Made by a program: the position numbers and the translations under genes. This document shows, piece by piece, positions 13,447 to 25,600 of a DNA stretch of 64,000 bases. The stretch comes from Pseudorasbora parva. Its lineage: Eukaryota; Chordata; Actinopteri; Cypriniformes; Gobionidae. Within the stretch, counting starts at the first letter, position 1, and each line of letters opens with the position of its first letter. The stretch is taken from NCBI RefSeq assembly GCF_024679245.1, contig NC_090178.1, positions 15,764,713 to 15,828,712 of the forward strand, written 5' to 3'. The notes beneath the pieces are model-generated. The model did no database searches and was not told the DNA's origin. It saw only the letters and a list, made by a program, of their open reading frames with translations.

Positions 13447-14392
13447 CACCATCAGCTGTTTTCTGTTCACCATCAGCTCTGTTCCTGTTCACCATCAGCT
13501 CTGTTTCTGTTCACCATCAGCTCTGTTTTCTGTTCACCATCAGCTCTGTTTTCTGTTCACCATCAGCTCTGTTTCTGTTCACCATCAGCTCTGTTTCTGT
13601 TCACCATCAGCTCTGTTTCTGTTCACCATCAGCTCTGTTTCTGTTCACCGTCAGCTCTGTTTCTGTTCACCATCAGCTCTGTTTCTGTTCACCATCAGCT
13701 CTGTTTTCTGTTCACCATCAGCTCTGTTTCTGTTCACCATCAGCTCTGTTTTCTGTTCACCATCAGCTCTGTTTTCTGTTCACCATCAGCTCTGTTTCTG
13801 TTCACCATCAGCTCTGTTTCTGTTCACCATCAGCTCTGTTTTCTGTTCACCATCAGCTCTGTTTTCTGTTCACCATCAGCTCTGTTTCTGTTCACCATCA
13901 GCTCTGTTTTCTGTTCACCATCAGCTCTGTTTTCTGTTCACCGTCAGCTCTGTTTTCTGTTCACCGTCAGCTCTGTTTCTGTTCACCATCAGCTCTGTTT
14001 CTGTTCACCATCAGCTCTGTTTTCTGTTCACCATCAGCTCTGTTTTCTGTTCACCGTCAGCTCTGTTTTCTGTTCACCGTCAGCTCTGTTTCTGTTCACC
14101 ATCAGCTCTGTTTCTGTTCACCATCAGCTCTGTTTTCTGTTCACCATCAGCTCTGTTTCTGTTCACCATCAGCTCTGTTTCTGTTCACCATCAGCTCTGT
14201 TTTCTGTTCACCATCAGCTCTGTTTCTGTTCACCGTCAGCTCTGTTTTCTGTTCACCGTCAGCTCTGTTTCTGTTCACCGTCAGCTCTGTTTCTGTTCAC
14301 CGTCAGCTCTGTTTTCTGTTCACCATCAGCTCTGTTTCTGTTCACCATCAGCTCTGTTTCTGTTCACCATCAGCTCTGTTTCTGTTCTGTTT
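13447..14392 (+). repeat. 22/23-bp minisatellite, about 42 units
   Basis: The unit is CACCATCAGCTCTGTTTCTG plus TT, with two variable sites: TTT or TTTT (22 versus 23 bp) and CCATC or CCGTC. Two plus-strand frames stay open for more than 300 codons solely because the unit has no stop; the peptide is a repeat of SVHHQLCFCSPSALFLFTIS. Confidence 0.95.
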
Positions 14393-14510
14393 TCTGTGTT
14401 GGTTGATTGTTTGTAGTATTATATATTTTTACTTGTTATTCATTTTTTTTATTCCCCCCCCCCCTTTGTTGCACTTTGAGATTCATTGAGATGCATTATA
14501 AATAAAATCT

Positions 14511-14524
<14 letters not shown>

Positions 14525-14603
<79 letters not shown>
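14525..14603 (+). repeat. (TA)n then (CA)n microsatellite
   Basis: TA to about 14594, then CACACACACC directly before the Tc1-like element. Confidence 0.93.
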
Positions 14604-15544
14604 CAGGCATAACATTATGACCTTCCTAAGATTGTGTTGGTCTACCTTTGCTGCCAAAACAATGCCTGACCAGTTGAGGCATTGACTTTAGACTGAAGGT
14701 GTGCCGTGGTATCTGGTACTAATATTGCAGCAGCATTATGATATTTGCAGCAGATCCTTTAATTTCTGTAAGTTGCAGGTTGGGGCCTCCATGGATCGAA
14801 TTGTTTGTTCAGCACATCCCACAGATGCTTGATTGAATTGAGATCTGGGGAATTTGGAGGCCAAGTCAACACCTCAAACTCGTTGTGCTTCTCAAACTAT
14901 TCCTGAACCATTTTTGCTTTGTGGCAGGAGGCGCATTATCCTGCTGAAAGAGACCACAGGCCACCTTCATCCATTGCTCCGGGGTCCAGTTCTGATGCTC
15001 GCATGCCTACTGGTGGACAGGGGTCAGCATGGGCACCCTGACTGGTCTGTGGCCATGCAGCTCCACACACAACAAACAGCAATGCACTGTATTCTGTATG
15101 TGTATTCTGACATCTTTCTATCAGAACCAGCATTAACGTCTTGAGCAATCTGAGCTACAGTAGCTCGTCTGTTTTACCGGACCACACGGGTTAGCCTTCG
15201 CTCCCCACGTACATCAGTGAGCCTTGGACACCCATGACCCTGTCGCCAGTTCACCACTGTTCCTTCCTTGGACTGGACCACTTTTGATAGAAACTGCCCA
15301 CTGCAGATCAGGAACACCCCACAAGAGCTCACGTTTTGAAGGTGCTCTGACCCAGTCGTCTAGCCATTACAGTTTGGCCCTTGTCAAACTCGCTTAAATC
15401 CTTATGCTTGCCAATTTTTCCTGCTTCTGTCACATCAACTTTGAGGACAAATTTTTCACTTTCACTATCCCACCTACTAACAGGTGCTGTGATGAAAAGA
15501 TAATCATTGTTATTCAATGCCTGTTAGTGGTCATAATGTTATGC

Positions 15545-15547
<3 letters not shown>
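14604..15547 (-). mobile_element. internally deleted Tc1-like element inside a (TA)n tract
   Basis: Exact 19-bp terminal inverted repeats CAGGCATAACATTATGACC. The transposase is on the minus strand: its start region at about 15329-15420 reads [20 protein letters not shown], the first helix-turn-helix. At about 14955 the sequence jumps from the C-terminal part to a region upstream of the first catalytic motif, so the catalytic core is missing. The element is 944 bp where full copies are about 1.3 kb or more. Both flanks are (TA)n, indicating insertion at a TA site in a microsatellite. The missing middle is represented by a separate fragment at 38094-38368. Confidence 0.85.

Positions 15548-15618
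<71 letters not shown>
15548..15618 (+). repeat. (TA)n microsatellite
   Basis: Right flank of the Tc1-like element; probably the other half of the same tract. Confidence 0.93.
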
Positions 15619-15621
<3 letters not shown>

Positions 15622-17126
15622 GCAGTTTGTTGAAAATCACTTTGAGAACATCCTAAAAGTGATATTCACATTGTCCTGTTGATGAATTGTGGGAGAGTTC
15701 AGGGAAGGAGGAAAAGGAAATGAAGTGTGTATCACTCACAGCAGTATCACAAAGAGCTTGCCCGCCTCCTCATATCAAGCCATTGTGTTTAGTGAACTCA
15801 AGCAGAGAGGCCAAAAGATGCTTGTGTAAATAATGGAGAGCGAATGTGGGTTTTTGGGTGTTAAGTTTCTCTTCCTTTACTTGCTGACCTTGTTCTCTTA
15901 CTCTCTCGCTGCTTCTACATCCACGCTGTCAACCCCATACAATCCCTGCTGCGGGCAGAAATGTGCTATCCAAACAGTAAGCACTTTGGAGGGCCAGAAT
16001 GCTGCTCGGAATGTCGCTGACAGGAAAGCAGGAAGAAGGGCTCCTCCACCTTCAGATGCTGCAAAGGATGCCAGCATTTCTTCCTATCTTTTACATTCAA
16101 GCATAGCACACACACACATGACCTGAATCACTTTCTTCACAATGAGGGCTTGTTTCTGAGGTATGTGGGATTTGCTTCCACTTCTTTATCTACAAGAGGA
16201 TCTCCGAGGTTTATGGATTTGCATGCCACCCAGAAGAAGCACTTACTCTATATTAAAGTTATGGCCAGACGTTTTTAATGGCACTTCCTACATTAGCTCC
16301 CCTTTAGCGTAACACTTCCACATGTTACTTGCCTGACAGAAACTGACTGTGGTTTTATGGCAGTTCTTCCTTAGATGATCACAAAATTATGAGGCTAATG
16401 GTTAAACAACATTTACAGAGCTGGATTGAATTGGTCGGCGTGCATCTCTGGGGCAAAACCAGCCCTCGACCACCCGTTTCCCACACAGCAAAGCTCGTGA
16501 GAACAGCCTGATTTGGGTGGAAGAAATGGCTGCTTGGGTTTGGGGTCTGGCTGGCTTTGAAATTCCATAATGAGGAGCAGGTCTGTCATTAGAGGATGAA
16601 AGGAAAAGGAAGGATTTGAGGGGAAGATGCTAACCATCCTAAAGACAGAAAATCCATGATTACAGGGCCTGGTGTAAAAGAGATACAGATCTCTCACAGT
16701 AAGACCTGAAACATAATCTACAGAAGTACAGTACATGAATGAAAATGTGCCTATATACGCAACTTTGATTTGGCAAGTTATTGCATTCTAAAATATTTCA
16801 GAGTTAAAGCTGGGCTTTTCAGGATTTGGTTCTATCCATCAGTTGTTAACTAGATGGAGGCAGATCTGAACGTGAGCTGTTTAGACATACCCAACCTGAG
16901 AGAAGTCTGTTGTTTTCAATGGAAGACAGAGATATGACATTACAAAAATGGCATTACATGGAAAAAAAGAAAACATATTCATGGATGATTTGTTCACATT
17001 TAATTTCATCACTTAGCACCGGTAGGCTGCATGGATGAGAAAGTAATGACCAGAGCCTTTTGTCTCGCAAATAGCATGTAACAGACTCCTGACAGACCAG
17101 TCCATACTGTGATATTATCATGTATT
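15619..17126. other. unassigned interval
   Basis: No supported gene. The reading frame 15833-16126 (97 codons) begins with a hydrophobic segment resembling a signal peptide, then a Cys pair, but matches no family I know and lacks other coding evidence. Confidence 0.5.
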
Positions 17127-17880
17127 AGCCTGACGTGGTCATACTCAATTCAAGTCAGAATATGAGTCTGATACTGCTCCATTGGGCTGCAATTATGGAA
17201 CGTATTTCAACAGAACCAGGAAAGACATCTACTGGATAGACCTACAACCAATCAGAGCAATGGAGCGACGCATAACATTAGTTGTTTTGCCAAGCCTGCT
17301 TTTTTTACTTGAGTTGTTTTCTATGTCCGCGGGTTGAAGCGACCTCAATTATGTGATATATAGACCCAGCAATGCGAATTTTAGCAGGCAACCATGCCAA
17401 AATAACACACATTTTACCCCCCAAACGCCATTTTTTTCATGAGAACCCCCCCAGAGAAGCTATTGTTTTGGACTAATAGTTTTCGGGTTTCGTTGTAAAA
17501 ACTTGGCAACCCTGTCTGCACACGCACTGGAATAAACGATCTTTGCCGGTGTAAAAAAATAAATACATTTAAGTATACACAGAGCACTTACCAACATGAT
17601 CATGATATCAGAGAGAAATAGTGAAGGAGAATACATTTACGAACAAGCTCTCCGTATAGGACTTGAACAAATTCAATCCAAGGCAAGCACCTTTGATGAC
17701 GTGGAGGATTACGTTACTGTTTATCATCTGTCCATCATCGTCTAAAGCCCGCCCTAATGATTTCATTTGTCCGAACAGTTTCTGTTCAGCATAATTACTC
17801 CTCTATGGATCAAGTCCAGACCGAACTGCCCGAGCTCAAATGTTGTGGGCGGGGCTGAGTTCAGCTGGCATCCAGGCTAC
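17127..17880. mobile_element. TIR element (TAGCCTG ends)
   Basis: Begins TAGCCTGACGTGG and ends GGCATCCAGGCTA, inverted at the tips. Length about 750 bp. The flanking duplication is unclear, so the class is uncertain. Confidence 0.45.
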
Positions 17881-17889
17881 TCAAGTATA

Positions 17890-19320
17890 TAAATGATGTG
17901 CAAAATTCTTTATGTTAAAAATAATAATTCAAAGCTTGTCATGACGAGCATTCCGTTTGTAGCCTAAAATTACACGTATTGCAGTTAGGCATTTCTTTAA
18001 ATTTTAGACCATTTTAATTATAAAACCCCTTCAACTGAATTGAATTGGAATCTCAATCAAATAGGGATTATGGGAACAATTAAATTCTGATTAGCACATA
18101 CAACATAGTATAGTATTCTATAAGATAGTGTGCTCCAAAACAATGATGACATTTGCCTTCAGAAGATATAAGCATTAAAAACTTACAGTCTCTCACCTCC
18201 ACCAATATGGATCAGCGATTTTGATGACATCACTCTGCACTTCACCTTCTCATCAGATTTTCTGCCCAATTAAATGCTGTCTAGAATCTGAAGCATCCCG
18301 CCCCATACATTATACGCTAAAGCTGCGGCTGAAATAGGTCACTTGTTCACAGAAATGCTATTTTTTATATGGTGAATGAATATAATGCACTCTTATAGGG
18401 ATAGGGAACGATTCAGACAGCATCATTAAGTCTGGTTTTGTGTTAATATTATGTGAACCCCCACACACAGTCTGCTCCAGTCCAGAGACATGATAGCATA
18501 GAGCGGATCGTATGTGCGAGTTGGTGCAGACCATAAAACCATTTGAATGCTACACAAAATGTTATATTTTAAAATGATATGGAGGAGATTAGGAGGAGAA
18601 ATGGTTAGACAGACTCTGCATTAGAGTTGAAGAGATAACTTCAAAACTCAAACCTGTACATTCATTTTTACTGCTTCTGTTACACTTTTGGATGAACCAA
18701 TCACAGACTGGCTTATCCACTTGGCACGCTATTGGCGGGTTTAACACGATGACAGATAGAGAAATGATGGGTCGTTGCCTGTTGATCACACCTCTTGTGG
18801 TCTGATTGGTTGAAGGACTATCCAATTGCAAAAAGAGTCATTCAAATAATGCTTGTTTATCACACCTCTTGAGCAGTAGAAAATACACAGCAGACTCCCC
18901 AGACTAATGTTTAATTTTAAATTGAGCTTGGTCTGGTGATAGCCAGACAACAGATGCCATGCCCCAACATAAATTACACACTTTTCAAACTACACATTCT
19001 CAGCATGATTATGTTATGTTTTGCTTTAGTAACAGTTTCATATTATATATAAAACGGGAATCACACTGTGGCTGTCATAAGCTGTCAGATGTGACTTTGC
19101 CGAGCTGTGATATCAACTAAACATTATTGGCTATTTTAAAAAAGGGGAGGGGAGTTCAATATGTCCTGTCCTGTCTTCCTGTTTCAGTGGAAATTACGGT
19201 AAGCCACTTCAGTGGGCCTTTAACCCAATTCTAGTGCATACTGCATTATCAGTGTTGCCACTGGGGGTGATATAGCATTAATGTGGCTTGCAAGTTAACC
19301 ACAAGAAATAGCAGAGTAAC
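17890..19320. other. unassigned interval with old repeat fragments
   Basis: No gene. The stretch at about 18590-18960 contains GACTGG..CCAATC motifs and a ccagactaat..ggtctggtgatagccagac pair typical of degraded cyprinid repeats. Confidence 0.4.
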
Positions 19321-19323
19321 AGT

Positions 19324-20110
19324 TTAAAGGGGTAGTTCAGCGCTGGGAAGATGAATCTGTATTTAAACTGGGTCATTAATGTAGTAGAAATGTGAAATTA
19401 TTTTTGAATTTGGTGCTTTCTAGACTGAGAAAAGACAGAAAATTTATTTTTGTCTTATGGGGATGAAATACTACAATTCCCAGAATGCTTCGCTGCCCTG
19501 TGAGGCCACTCCCAATGCCACCGCTACAGAATCACTTTTACTTTCCCACCACTGCGACCGCGTTTATCTTATAAAATCAGTTCAGTTAGAGAACAGACAC
19601 TACAATTAAAAACTGAACGTGTCTGTTCAATATTGTGATTTAGCGGCTGAGGAAGTGTCAGCAGAAATGCAGCAGGAGTCAGATTACACGCATCGTGATG
19701 AGCTGAATGAGCTCTTGTGATGAGAGCTGAGGTAAACGCGTCCACGCTCGCGGCAGTTGTTCTCAGCGCGTGTTCAGTCTGGCGCGTTTTCAGTTCATGC
19801 CTTTGGAAGATTAACTTTCATAGGAATTAACTTGAGAAGTTTAAATACTCACTTTGCTCCGCCGACCACACCGTTTCCATGAATGCCTGAGCTGAGCTGT
19901 GAGTGCGACCCCATCCCCCATGTGCGAGTTGAAAACATGCGGAAATAGCTCCCTCTGCTGGCTGTAGTCTTACTCTGGACAGTATTTTTTCCAGAAATAA
20001 AATGCATAAATATCTCATCTCATATGAGAGGGGGAGCACGATCATTCGAATATACTCCAGGGTTTCTACTGATAGAAAACCATATGCTAATCGCTGAAGT
20101 AACCCTTTAA
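19324..20110. mobile_element. TTAA-flanked TIR element
   Basis: Left TTAAAGGGGTAGTTCAGCG and right (reverse) TTAAAGGGTTACTTCAGCG agree at 17 of 19 positions, with TTAA at both edges (19324-19327, 20107-20110). GC-rich interior, no transposase. PiggyBac or Kolobok-like. Confidence 0.72.
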
Positions 20111-21696
20111 TGAGAATCTTTCACAAGGTTACCTGACAGGTAGCTGAAAAATATGTCCTTGGCTATGTAAACGAAAATAAAATAAAAAATGGGGGTTAGA
20201 AATGCAGCATGCAATTTATTGGCCACTTCTGCATTTATAAATGTTTGCGATCTAATGGCTTATGGTTAAAGACTTGAACGGCGTTTTGCTACAACATATA
20301 AAGTACAATATTGAAATCATAGTGCACAGTTAACTTAGAGACAGGAAGTAATTGTCAGAACACAGCATTTGAATGTCATCAGCTGATGTTTACGTATGTG
20401 ATACAGTAGAACAACAGCACAACTTAAAATTTTTTGATTTTATGTAATGTAACTGGAGACATCACATGGATTGCTCTGCATTATGCTTTCTGAAGTGACT
20501 CATCTCTTCACAGTACATGCACCCAGCAGTGATTGTAAAGGCAGCCATCGGGCCGTAATGATTTACTGCAAGAGCCTTGTGTGTGGCGGTCTTATCTATG
20601 ACATGAGAGGGAGGAGGGGACGCTAATCTTGGCCTGAGAAGAATAACAGCTGATAAGTCTTTTGGTAGGATGATATGTGCGTATTTGTGGATATTTAGAA
20701 ACACGCAAACATAGGATGTCTGTCAGTACAGGTCTGTGGGAGGTTTCACTCCCCACAGGAATGGGAACATCCCCACATAACAGTGGGTCAGCCACATAAA
20801 TCATGTGAGCCACTGTGTCAGCGTGAATGTTAATAGGCTGATGTGGTATGGTGTTAATGTGAACAGATAATTATTCTCACCGCAATGCAGATGAGAGAAC
20901 TGAGGAACTTGAAAGAAAAAAATCAGGATTGGTTTAACAGAAACTTCATGTCATTCCTTTGTCACCACAGTGTTTACTGCAAACCAAGTAGCAGCGAGAG
21001 AAAGTGTAGAGACGGATATTAGTGCTTTGAGAGTAGGCTTTAGTGCAGCACACAATGCAGCTTATCACCCGTTGCAGAAGTCATGATTAGGAATTTACGG
21101 GATCCGTTCAAACTCATTAAGTGCTTGATGTCGACTGAGTTGATGGAGTCGTGGCGATGCAGAGGTAGTTAACTTTACTGCCAGTCTTTAGTGCTGCAAT
21201 TTAACAGTCATGCAGGTGAAAAATATACGTTTTTTTTAAAGACGGCAATCTGTTTAAAAAAAAAATGATTTATTTATTTCATATCAGCTAAGTTAAATTT
21301 ATATTTTTAATATATATATAAAACTATAACTAATGAATCAACAAAACAATTATTATATTTCTATATTGTATTTTAATATTGCAATGGTGTCATTACTCTC
21401 CAAATTAATGTAGAAACAACTTATATTAGTATATTTTAAATATTTGTTGTAATAGCATCTTTTTATGAATGAAGGCCAGTATTACTAATACTGGTGCTGG
21501 GGTCTCTATTAATTTTGTAATACATTAATTATAGACATTCAACATTACTGTATGAATGTAAGATATCAATTTCAACATTTATTAGGCTTTAAAAAATTAA
21601 CACAACTTAATTGAGGTGAACTTAAAATTTAGATATTATAATCTATTTATCGGAAATAGACTATACAGAAATATACCAAAATTAAGTTATCTTAAA
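20111..21696. other. unassigned interval
   Basis: AT-rich, mostly unique-looking sequence with no coding or RNA feature supported. Confidence 0.5.
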
Positions 21697-22314
21697 AAAT
21701 GTTACCTCGTCTGATGAGTCTCAATTTCTGTTGAGACATTCAATAGAGTCAGAATTTGAAGTAAACAGAATGAGAACATGGATCCATCATGCCTTGTTAC
21801 CACTGTGCAGGCTGGTGGTGGTGTAATGGTGTGGGGGATGTTTTCTTGGCACACTTTAGGCAACTTAGTGCCAATTTGGCATTGTTTAAAGGTCACGGCC
21901 TACTTGAGCATTGTTTCTGACCATGTCCATCCTTTTATGACCACCATGTACCCATCCTCTGATGGCTACTTCCAGCAGGATAATGCACCATGTCACAAAG
22001 CTTGAATCATTTCAAATTGGTTTCTTGAACATGACAATGAGTTCACTGAACTGAAATGGCCCCGCACAGTCACCAGATCTCAACCCAATAGAGCATCTTT
22101 GGGATGTGGTGGAACGGGAGCTTCGTGCCCTGGATGTGCATCCCACAAATCTCCATCAACTGCAAGATGCTATCCTATCAATATGGGCCAACATTTCTAA
22201 AGAATGCTTTCAGCACCTTGTTGAATCAATGCCACGTAGAATTAAGGCAGTTCTGAAGGAGAAACGGGGTCAAACACAGTATTATGTTGTTCCTAATAAT
22301 CCTTTAGGTGAGTG
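21697..22314 (+). mobile_element. 5'-truncated Tc1-like transposon fragment
   Basis: Closely matches the second half of the element at 40445-42713. It starts abruptly at the equivalent of the first catalytic aspartate region and ends with CCTTTAGGTGAGTG at the right terminal repeat. It gives the empty-site sequence for the hAT insertion in the other copy. Confidence 0.88.
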
Positions 22315-22330
22315 TATACCTTTTTTCTAA
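21778..22330 (+). pseudogene. C-terminal half of a Tc1-like transposase
   Basis: The segment 21778-22005 encodes an AGGGVMVWGMFSWH block and the second acidic motif QQDNAPCHKA. The segment 22106-22330 encodes VERELRALDVHPTNLHQLQD through RRIKAVLKEKRG, the normal C-terminus of this transposase. The two are in different frames, so at least one frameshift lies between them; the SPDLNPIEHLW motif spans that junction (about 22070-22100). The N-terminal DNA-binding domain is absent. The copy is non-functional. Confidence 0.82.
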
Positions 22331-22735
22331 TTGGCTCTGTCCAAATGGAGACGTGTTTAACTGTATACTTAAACATTTTTTACCTTATCAGCATTTCGTC
22401 CACACGGATCCGGCATTTTGGAAGCATAAATCCGATATTTTCTGAAACCGGGGCCCAGAGTGGATAAAACTGAAAACGACATTCTTGTGTTTTCGTGTGT
22501 ACAGCCAATCCTCATATTTTGTGAAACGGTGATGTCATCACACTACGTCTAGCACGGTGAAAGACTAAAGGGATACATCTATGGGTACTGGGCATGCGCA
22601 CATCAATATTGTGTCGTTTAATTACCGTATTTGCATTATTGTAAGGGTAGGTTTAAGGTTGGGGTAGGTTTAGGCATTCATAAAACACATCTGTTAAGTA
22701 GCAAATGTATTTATTGTTATTTTATCGTGAGATTT

Positions 22736-23167
22736 TGTCACGGTTCATGGATTCCCTGTCTTACTCTTGGGTGCGTGTTGAATGTAGGTGAGGGCGGAGC
22801 CTGGGATTGGCTCATCACGCACCTGTGGCTGATCACCTGCACCAGCTGCAACTCACCACCTTCACCCTATTTAGTCTCTCTGTTTCTCTCTTGTCTTTGT
22901 CAGAGCGTTGTTGGATGTTTCCCCTTATGTCTCCGTGTTGGTTGTCGTTTCCCCCTTCCGTGAAACGCTGGATCCCTTCCCGGATTACCTGTACCGATCT
23001 CCCGAGTCACAGCTGCTCACAGCCTGCCCGTGTCGCCAACAGAGCCTCTCTCACTGCTCCGTCTTATCCGGACTTCATCAGTGTTCTGAGTTTTGTCTTC
23101 TGTGACACAATCTGTCAAATAAACTGAGTTACTTGCTATTGAATCCTGCCTCTGTGAATCCGTTACA
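22736..23167 (+). mobile_element. solo LTR with 5-bp GATTT duplication
   Basis: 432 bp beginning TGTCACGG and ending CCGTTACA, the TG...CA form of an LTR. It lies between direct copies of GATTT (22731-22735 and 23168-23172). The related MITE copy at 26402 reads straight through this position, which confirms an insertion. An AATAAA poly(A) signal lies near 23117-23122, about 45 bp from the end. No internal retroelement sequence adjoins it, so it would be the product of LTR-LTR recombination. Confidence 0.78.
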
Positions 23168-23315
23168 GATTTTGCCTCACTTCTTTATCCCTTCCATCCA
23201 TAACTCTTCTTCTCTGGTTTTAGAGCATTTCTGTGGCAGAATTACAGCGCTACATACTGGCCTGGCATGTACACTACATCGTTTTGAGTTGTTTTCATGG
23301 CTCTCGTGTGTATGC

Positions 23316-23858
23316 CATAGAATGTAAAAAAATATGGACGTAGTGTCCGTGATGTCCCCCATTGGATTCCGATAAGCCGTTCTGAAGCTTAAAGTAGAGA
23401 AGAGCTGGCCATTGCCATCTTGCGAACGAGTCATCGCGTGTCACTCCTGGATAACAGAAAATGGGCAAAAAGGTGGGATGTGGGCGGAGCTTAGGTGATG
23501 CAATGACTACAGACGGCTGATAAATGGCTATCCACCTGTCATTTAATGTAACCACACCCTTAATTATGCAGAATGTTAAGGCTTTATATAACGTAAACAA
23601 ATGAGTTATAAAAATTCACCCCCCTTACAGTTGTCATGAAGGTCAAAATTAGCTGTATAGGCCAAAACCACATTCTGTACCAGGCTGTAAACATGTTTTT
23701 ATCTGCTGTAAAGTTGGGAATTTTAAAATGGGGCTCAACAAGATTCTGCTCCCTTCTGGAGCCTGTCCCTAGTGGCCAGTCGAGGAATTGCAGTTTACAT
23801 TACTTCCATATTGGCTTCAAGAGAGACCGCAGGATGTTGCCACTTGGTGTATGCAGAT
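23316..23858. mobile_element. interspersed repeat inserted in the long MITE
   Basis: Flanked by GTGTATG at about 23309-23315 and again at about 23849-23857, a probable 7-8 bp duplication (hAT-like). The sequence resembles a widespread cyprinid repeat (AAAATATGGACGTAGTGTCC start). No coding capacity. Confidence 0.5.
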
Positions 23859-23911
23859 ATTTCTTGAAAGATCAGATAGGGAAATCTCTGGCGTCGTGTG
23901 GACGGGGTCTT

Positions 23912-24336
23912 TGATTTACATTAATAACAGTCATCACAGCAATTTCTCACATTTAAGATGATATTTAACTCATTTAAGACTGCACTTATGAGAATACTTG
24001 ACAAAAGGGGCATTTTGGCATAATTGTGTGTTATTGTTTGTTCAAGCGTGAAAGAGAACTAGATTTAAAAGCATTTGGATGAATAAGAGCGTTATTATAT
24101 AATGTTACGCTATAGCCAAAAGATGAGAGCTCATGCTCTAACCACAAGTGGTTTGGTTTGATGAGTTGAAAAATGTTTCAATAATAAGGCCTTATTAAAG
24201 GGGTGGCAGATGAACATTATGTTTTTTTCCTCTGTTTCCTCTGTGCCACACCACAGTACACACTTCGTGGGCAGAAAACAGCGCTGAGGGAGTACAGCTG
24301 CGTGGCTCACACCGTTCACTCTGAAAAACATATTTA
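23912..24336. other. unassigned interval
   Basis: No gene or repeat recognised. Confidence 0.45.
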
Positions 24337-24683
24337 ATCAGAATCCTATGAATATGTTTAAGCTCAGTATATACAGGGTCAAGGACAGAGCTGTCACCCT
24401 AAAGAAATAAGTTATGTGTGACTATATACGATATACATTCTTTAGCAAATAACAAATCTTTGACGAAAGAAAGTAGATATATATGGGTTTTTATAAAAGC
24501 CTGTACAGTAAATATTTCAGTTTCCTGGATGTGTTCAAGAAAGTACTTTACATGGTCTGTGTTTTATTTGCTAAAGAATGTATATCCTTTCAGGTGTATA
24601 GTCACATACTTATTTCTTTAGGGTGGCAGCTCCTTCCTTGACCCTGTATATACAGAGCTTAAACATATTCATAGGATTCTGAT
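24337..24683. repeat. foldback element, arms of about 117 bp with a 111-bp loop
   Basis: The left arm (24337-24452) and right arm (24564-24683) are near-exact reverse complements. Shared blocks are GAATCCTATGAATATGTTTA, TATATACAGGGTCAAGGA, CACCCTAAAGAAATAAGT and TATACATTCTTTAGCAAATA. No terminal duplication or known repeat ends are evident. Confidence 0.88.
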
Positions 24684-25318
24684 AAAATTCTGGCTTTTAA
24701 CCATCCATTCATCCATCCGTTCTTCATCCCCTGCAGTGTCGCAGTATGGCTTTTATACAACAAATAATCCCAGAAAAAGTTAAGCAGAGTAACTTACATT
24801 TTAAAAAACAACATCTCTAGTTACTTTCCAGTCTGTTTTGCTCCGCCAATGGAAATATATCAGCAGAAGACACACAACAGCAGAATTTACCATTGAGTGA
24901 ATCTGAGCAAAACACAACCGTGTTTAATTTCTGAATGAATCAGCATTATTGAACAAATCGGCTAAGTAATTGATTCAGTTCCTGAATGAATCAGCGTTTA
25001 GAATGGTTGAAGAAATTACTGGTTAAATGACTCAATAATAAAGACAGTGGCTGCATCCAAAATTACTCCACGACCACTACAAAAGTATGTAGGACATACT
25101 ACATTTGCCATGTTGTCATTATCATGTGGCGTACCATTGTCAGTTGTGCTGCTTTACTGCCATTTATAAATCCTCTCCCGTAGCCTCATGGGATAGTATG
25201 GGACATTCTCGCCGGAAGAAGCAGATTATCCGGGTACTGTTTGCATTTCCTTTTATGGATACTGTAAATACAGACGTACTTCTTTTGTCACATATGTTTT
25301 TTGCCTACTTATGAGAAT

Positions 25319-25600
25319 TTGGGCCCTATTTTAGCAATCTAAGCGCATGACACAGGTGCACTTAAGGCGTGTCCGAATTCACTTGCTACTTGCTAATTTA
25401 ATGATGAAAAAAACAGTCGGGACGCCAGATACATGGTCCAAAAGGGCTGTACCTAGTCTTTTAATGAGTCATGAGTGTGTTTTGAGTATAACATGAAATA
25501 AACCAATCAAAGTGTCATCTCCCATTCCCTTTCCCCCATTTCCTTCGAACCACCCATTCCAAGCGGGACTCGAACACGGGGAGCTCTAACAATGAGGCTA
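25319..25600 (+). repeat. interspersed repeat (GGGCCCTATTTTAGC start)
   Basis: The start GGGCCCTATTTTAGCAATCT and the following GGCGTGTCCGAATTCACT block recur in reverse at about 61610-61701. A tRNA-like stretch with a GTTCGAGTCCC B-box-like motif on the minus strand (about 25563-25575) lies near its end. Confidence 0.6.

Larger units (their letters stand above)
12765..14526 (+). mobile_element. retroposon-like unit with embedded minisatellite and (ATT)n tail
   Basis: The 3' end, TTGCACTTTGAGATTCATTG then ATAAATAAAAT and an ATT-repeat tail, resembles the 3' UTR and tail of fish non-LTR retroposons. The GC-rich 5' part (12765-13445) reads like a retroposon leader and carries an 18-bp perfect hairpin at 13095-13135. 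Its reading frames do not resemble reverse transcriptase, so it would be non-autonomous. The middle is occupied by the 22/23-bp repeat array. Confidence 0.5.
22325..23911 (+). mobile_element. long MITE, copy 1, with an inserted LTR and another repeat
   Basis: Left end GGCTCTGTCCAAATGGAGAC and right end GTGTGGACGGGGTC are degenerate inverted termini. The first 410 bp match the reverse complement of 26402-26815 (shared blocks such as CATTTTGGAAGCATAAATCC and the AACGGTGATGTCATCACACT stretch). It is interrupted by the LTR at 22736-23167 and by a second repeat at about 23316-23858. Confidence 0.65.

Noticed and set aside
13163..14416. 417- and 333-codon plus-strand frames (SALFLFTISSV repeats)
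   Set aside because: Explained by the 22/23-bp minisatellite; two frames are open at once and the peptide is only the repeat read in rotating phase.
15833..16126. 97-codon frame with a signal-peptide-like start
   Set aside because: The hydrophobic N-terminus is suggestive, but no known family, splice structure or conservation evidence supports it.
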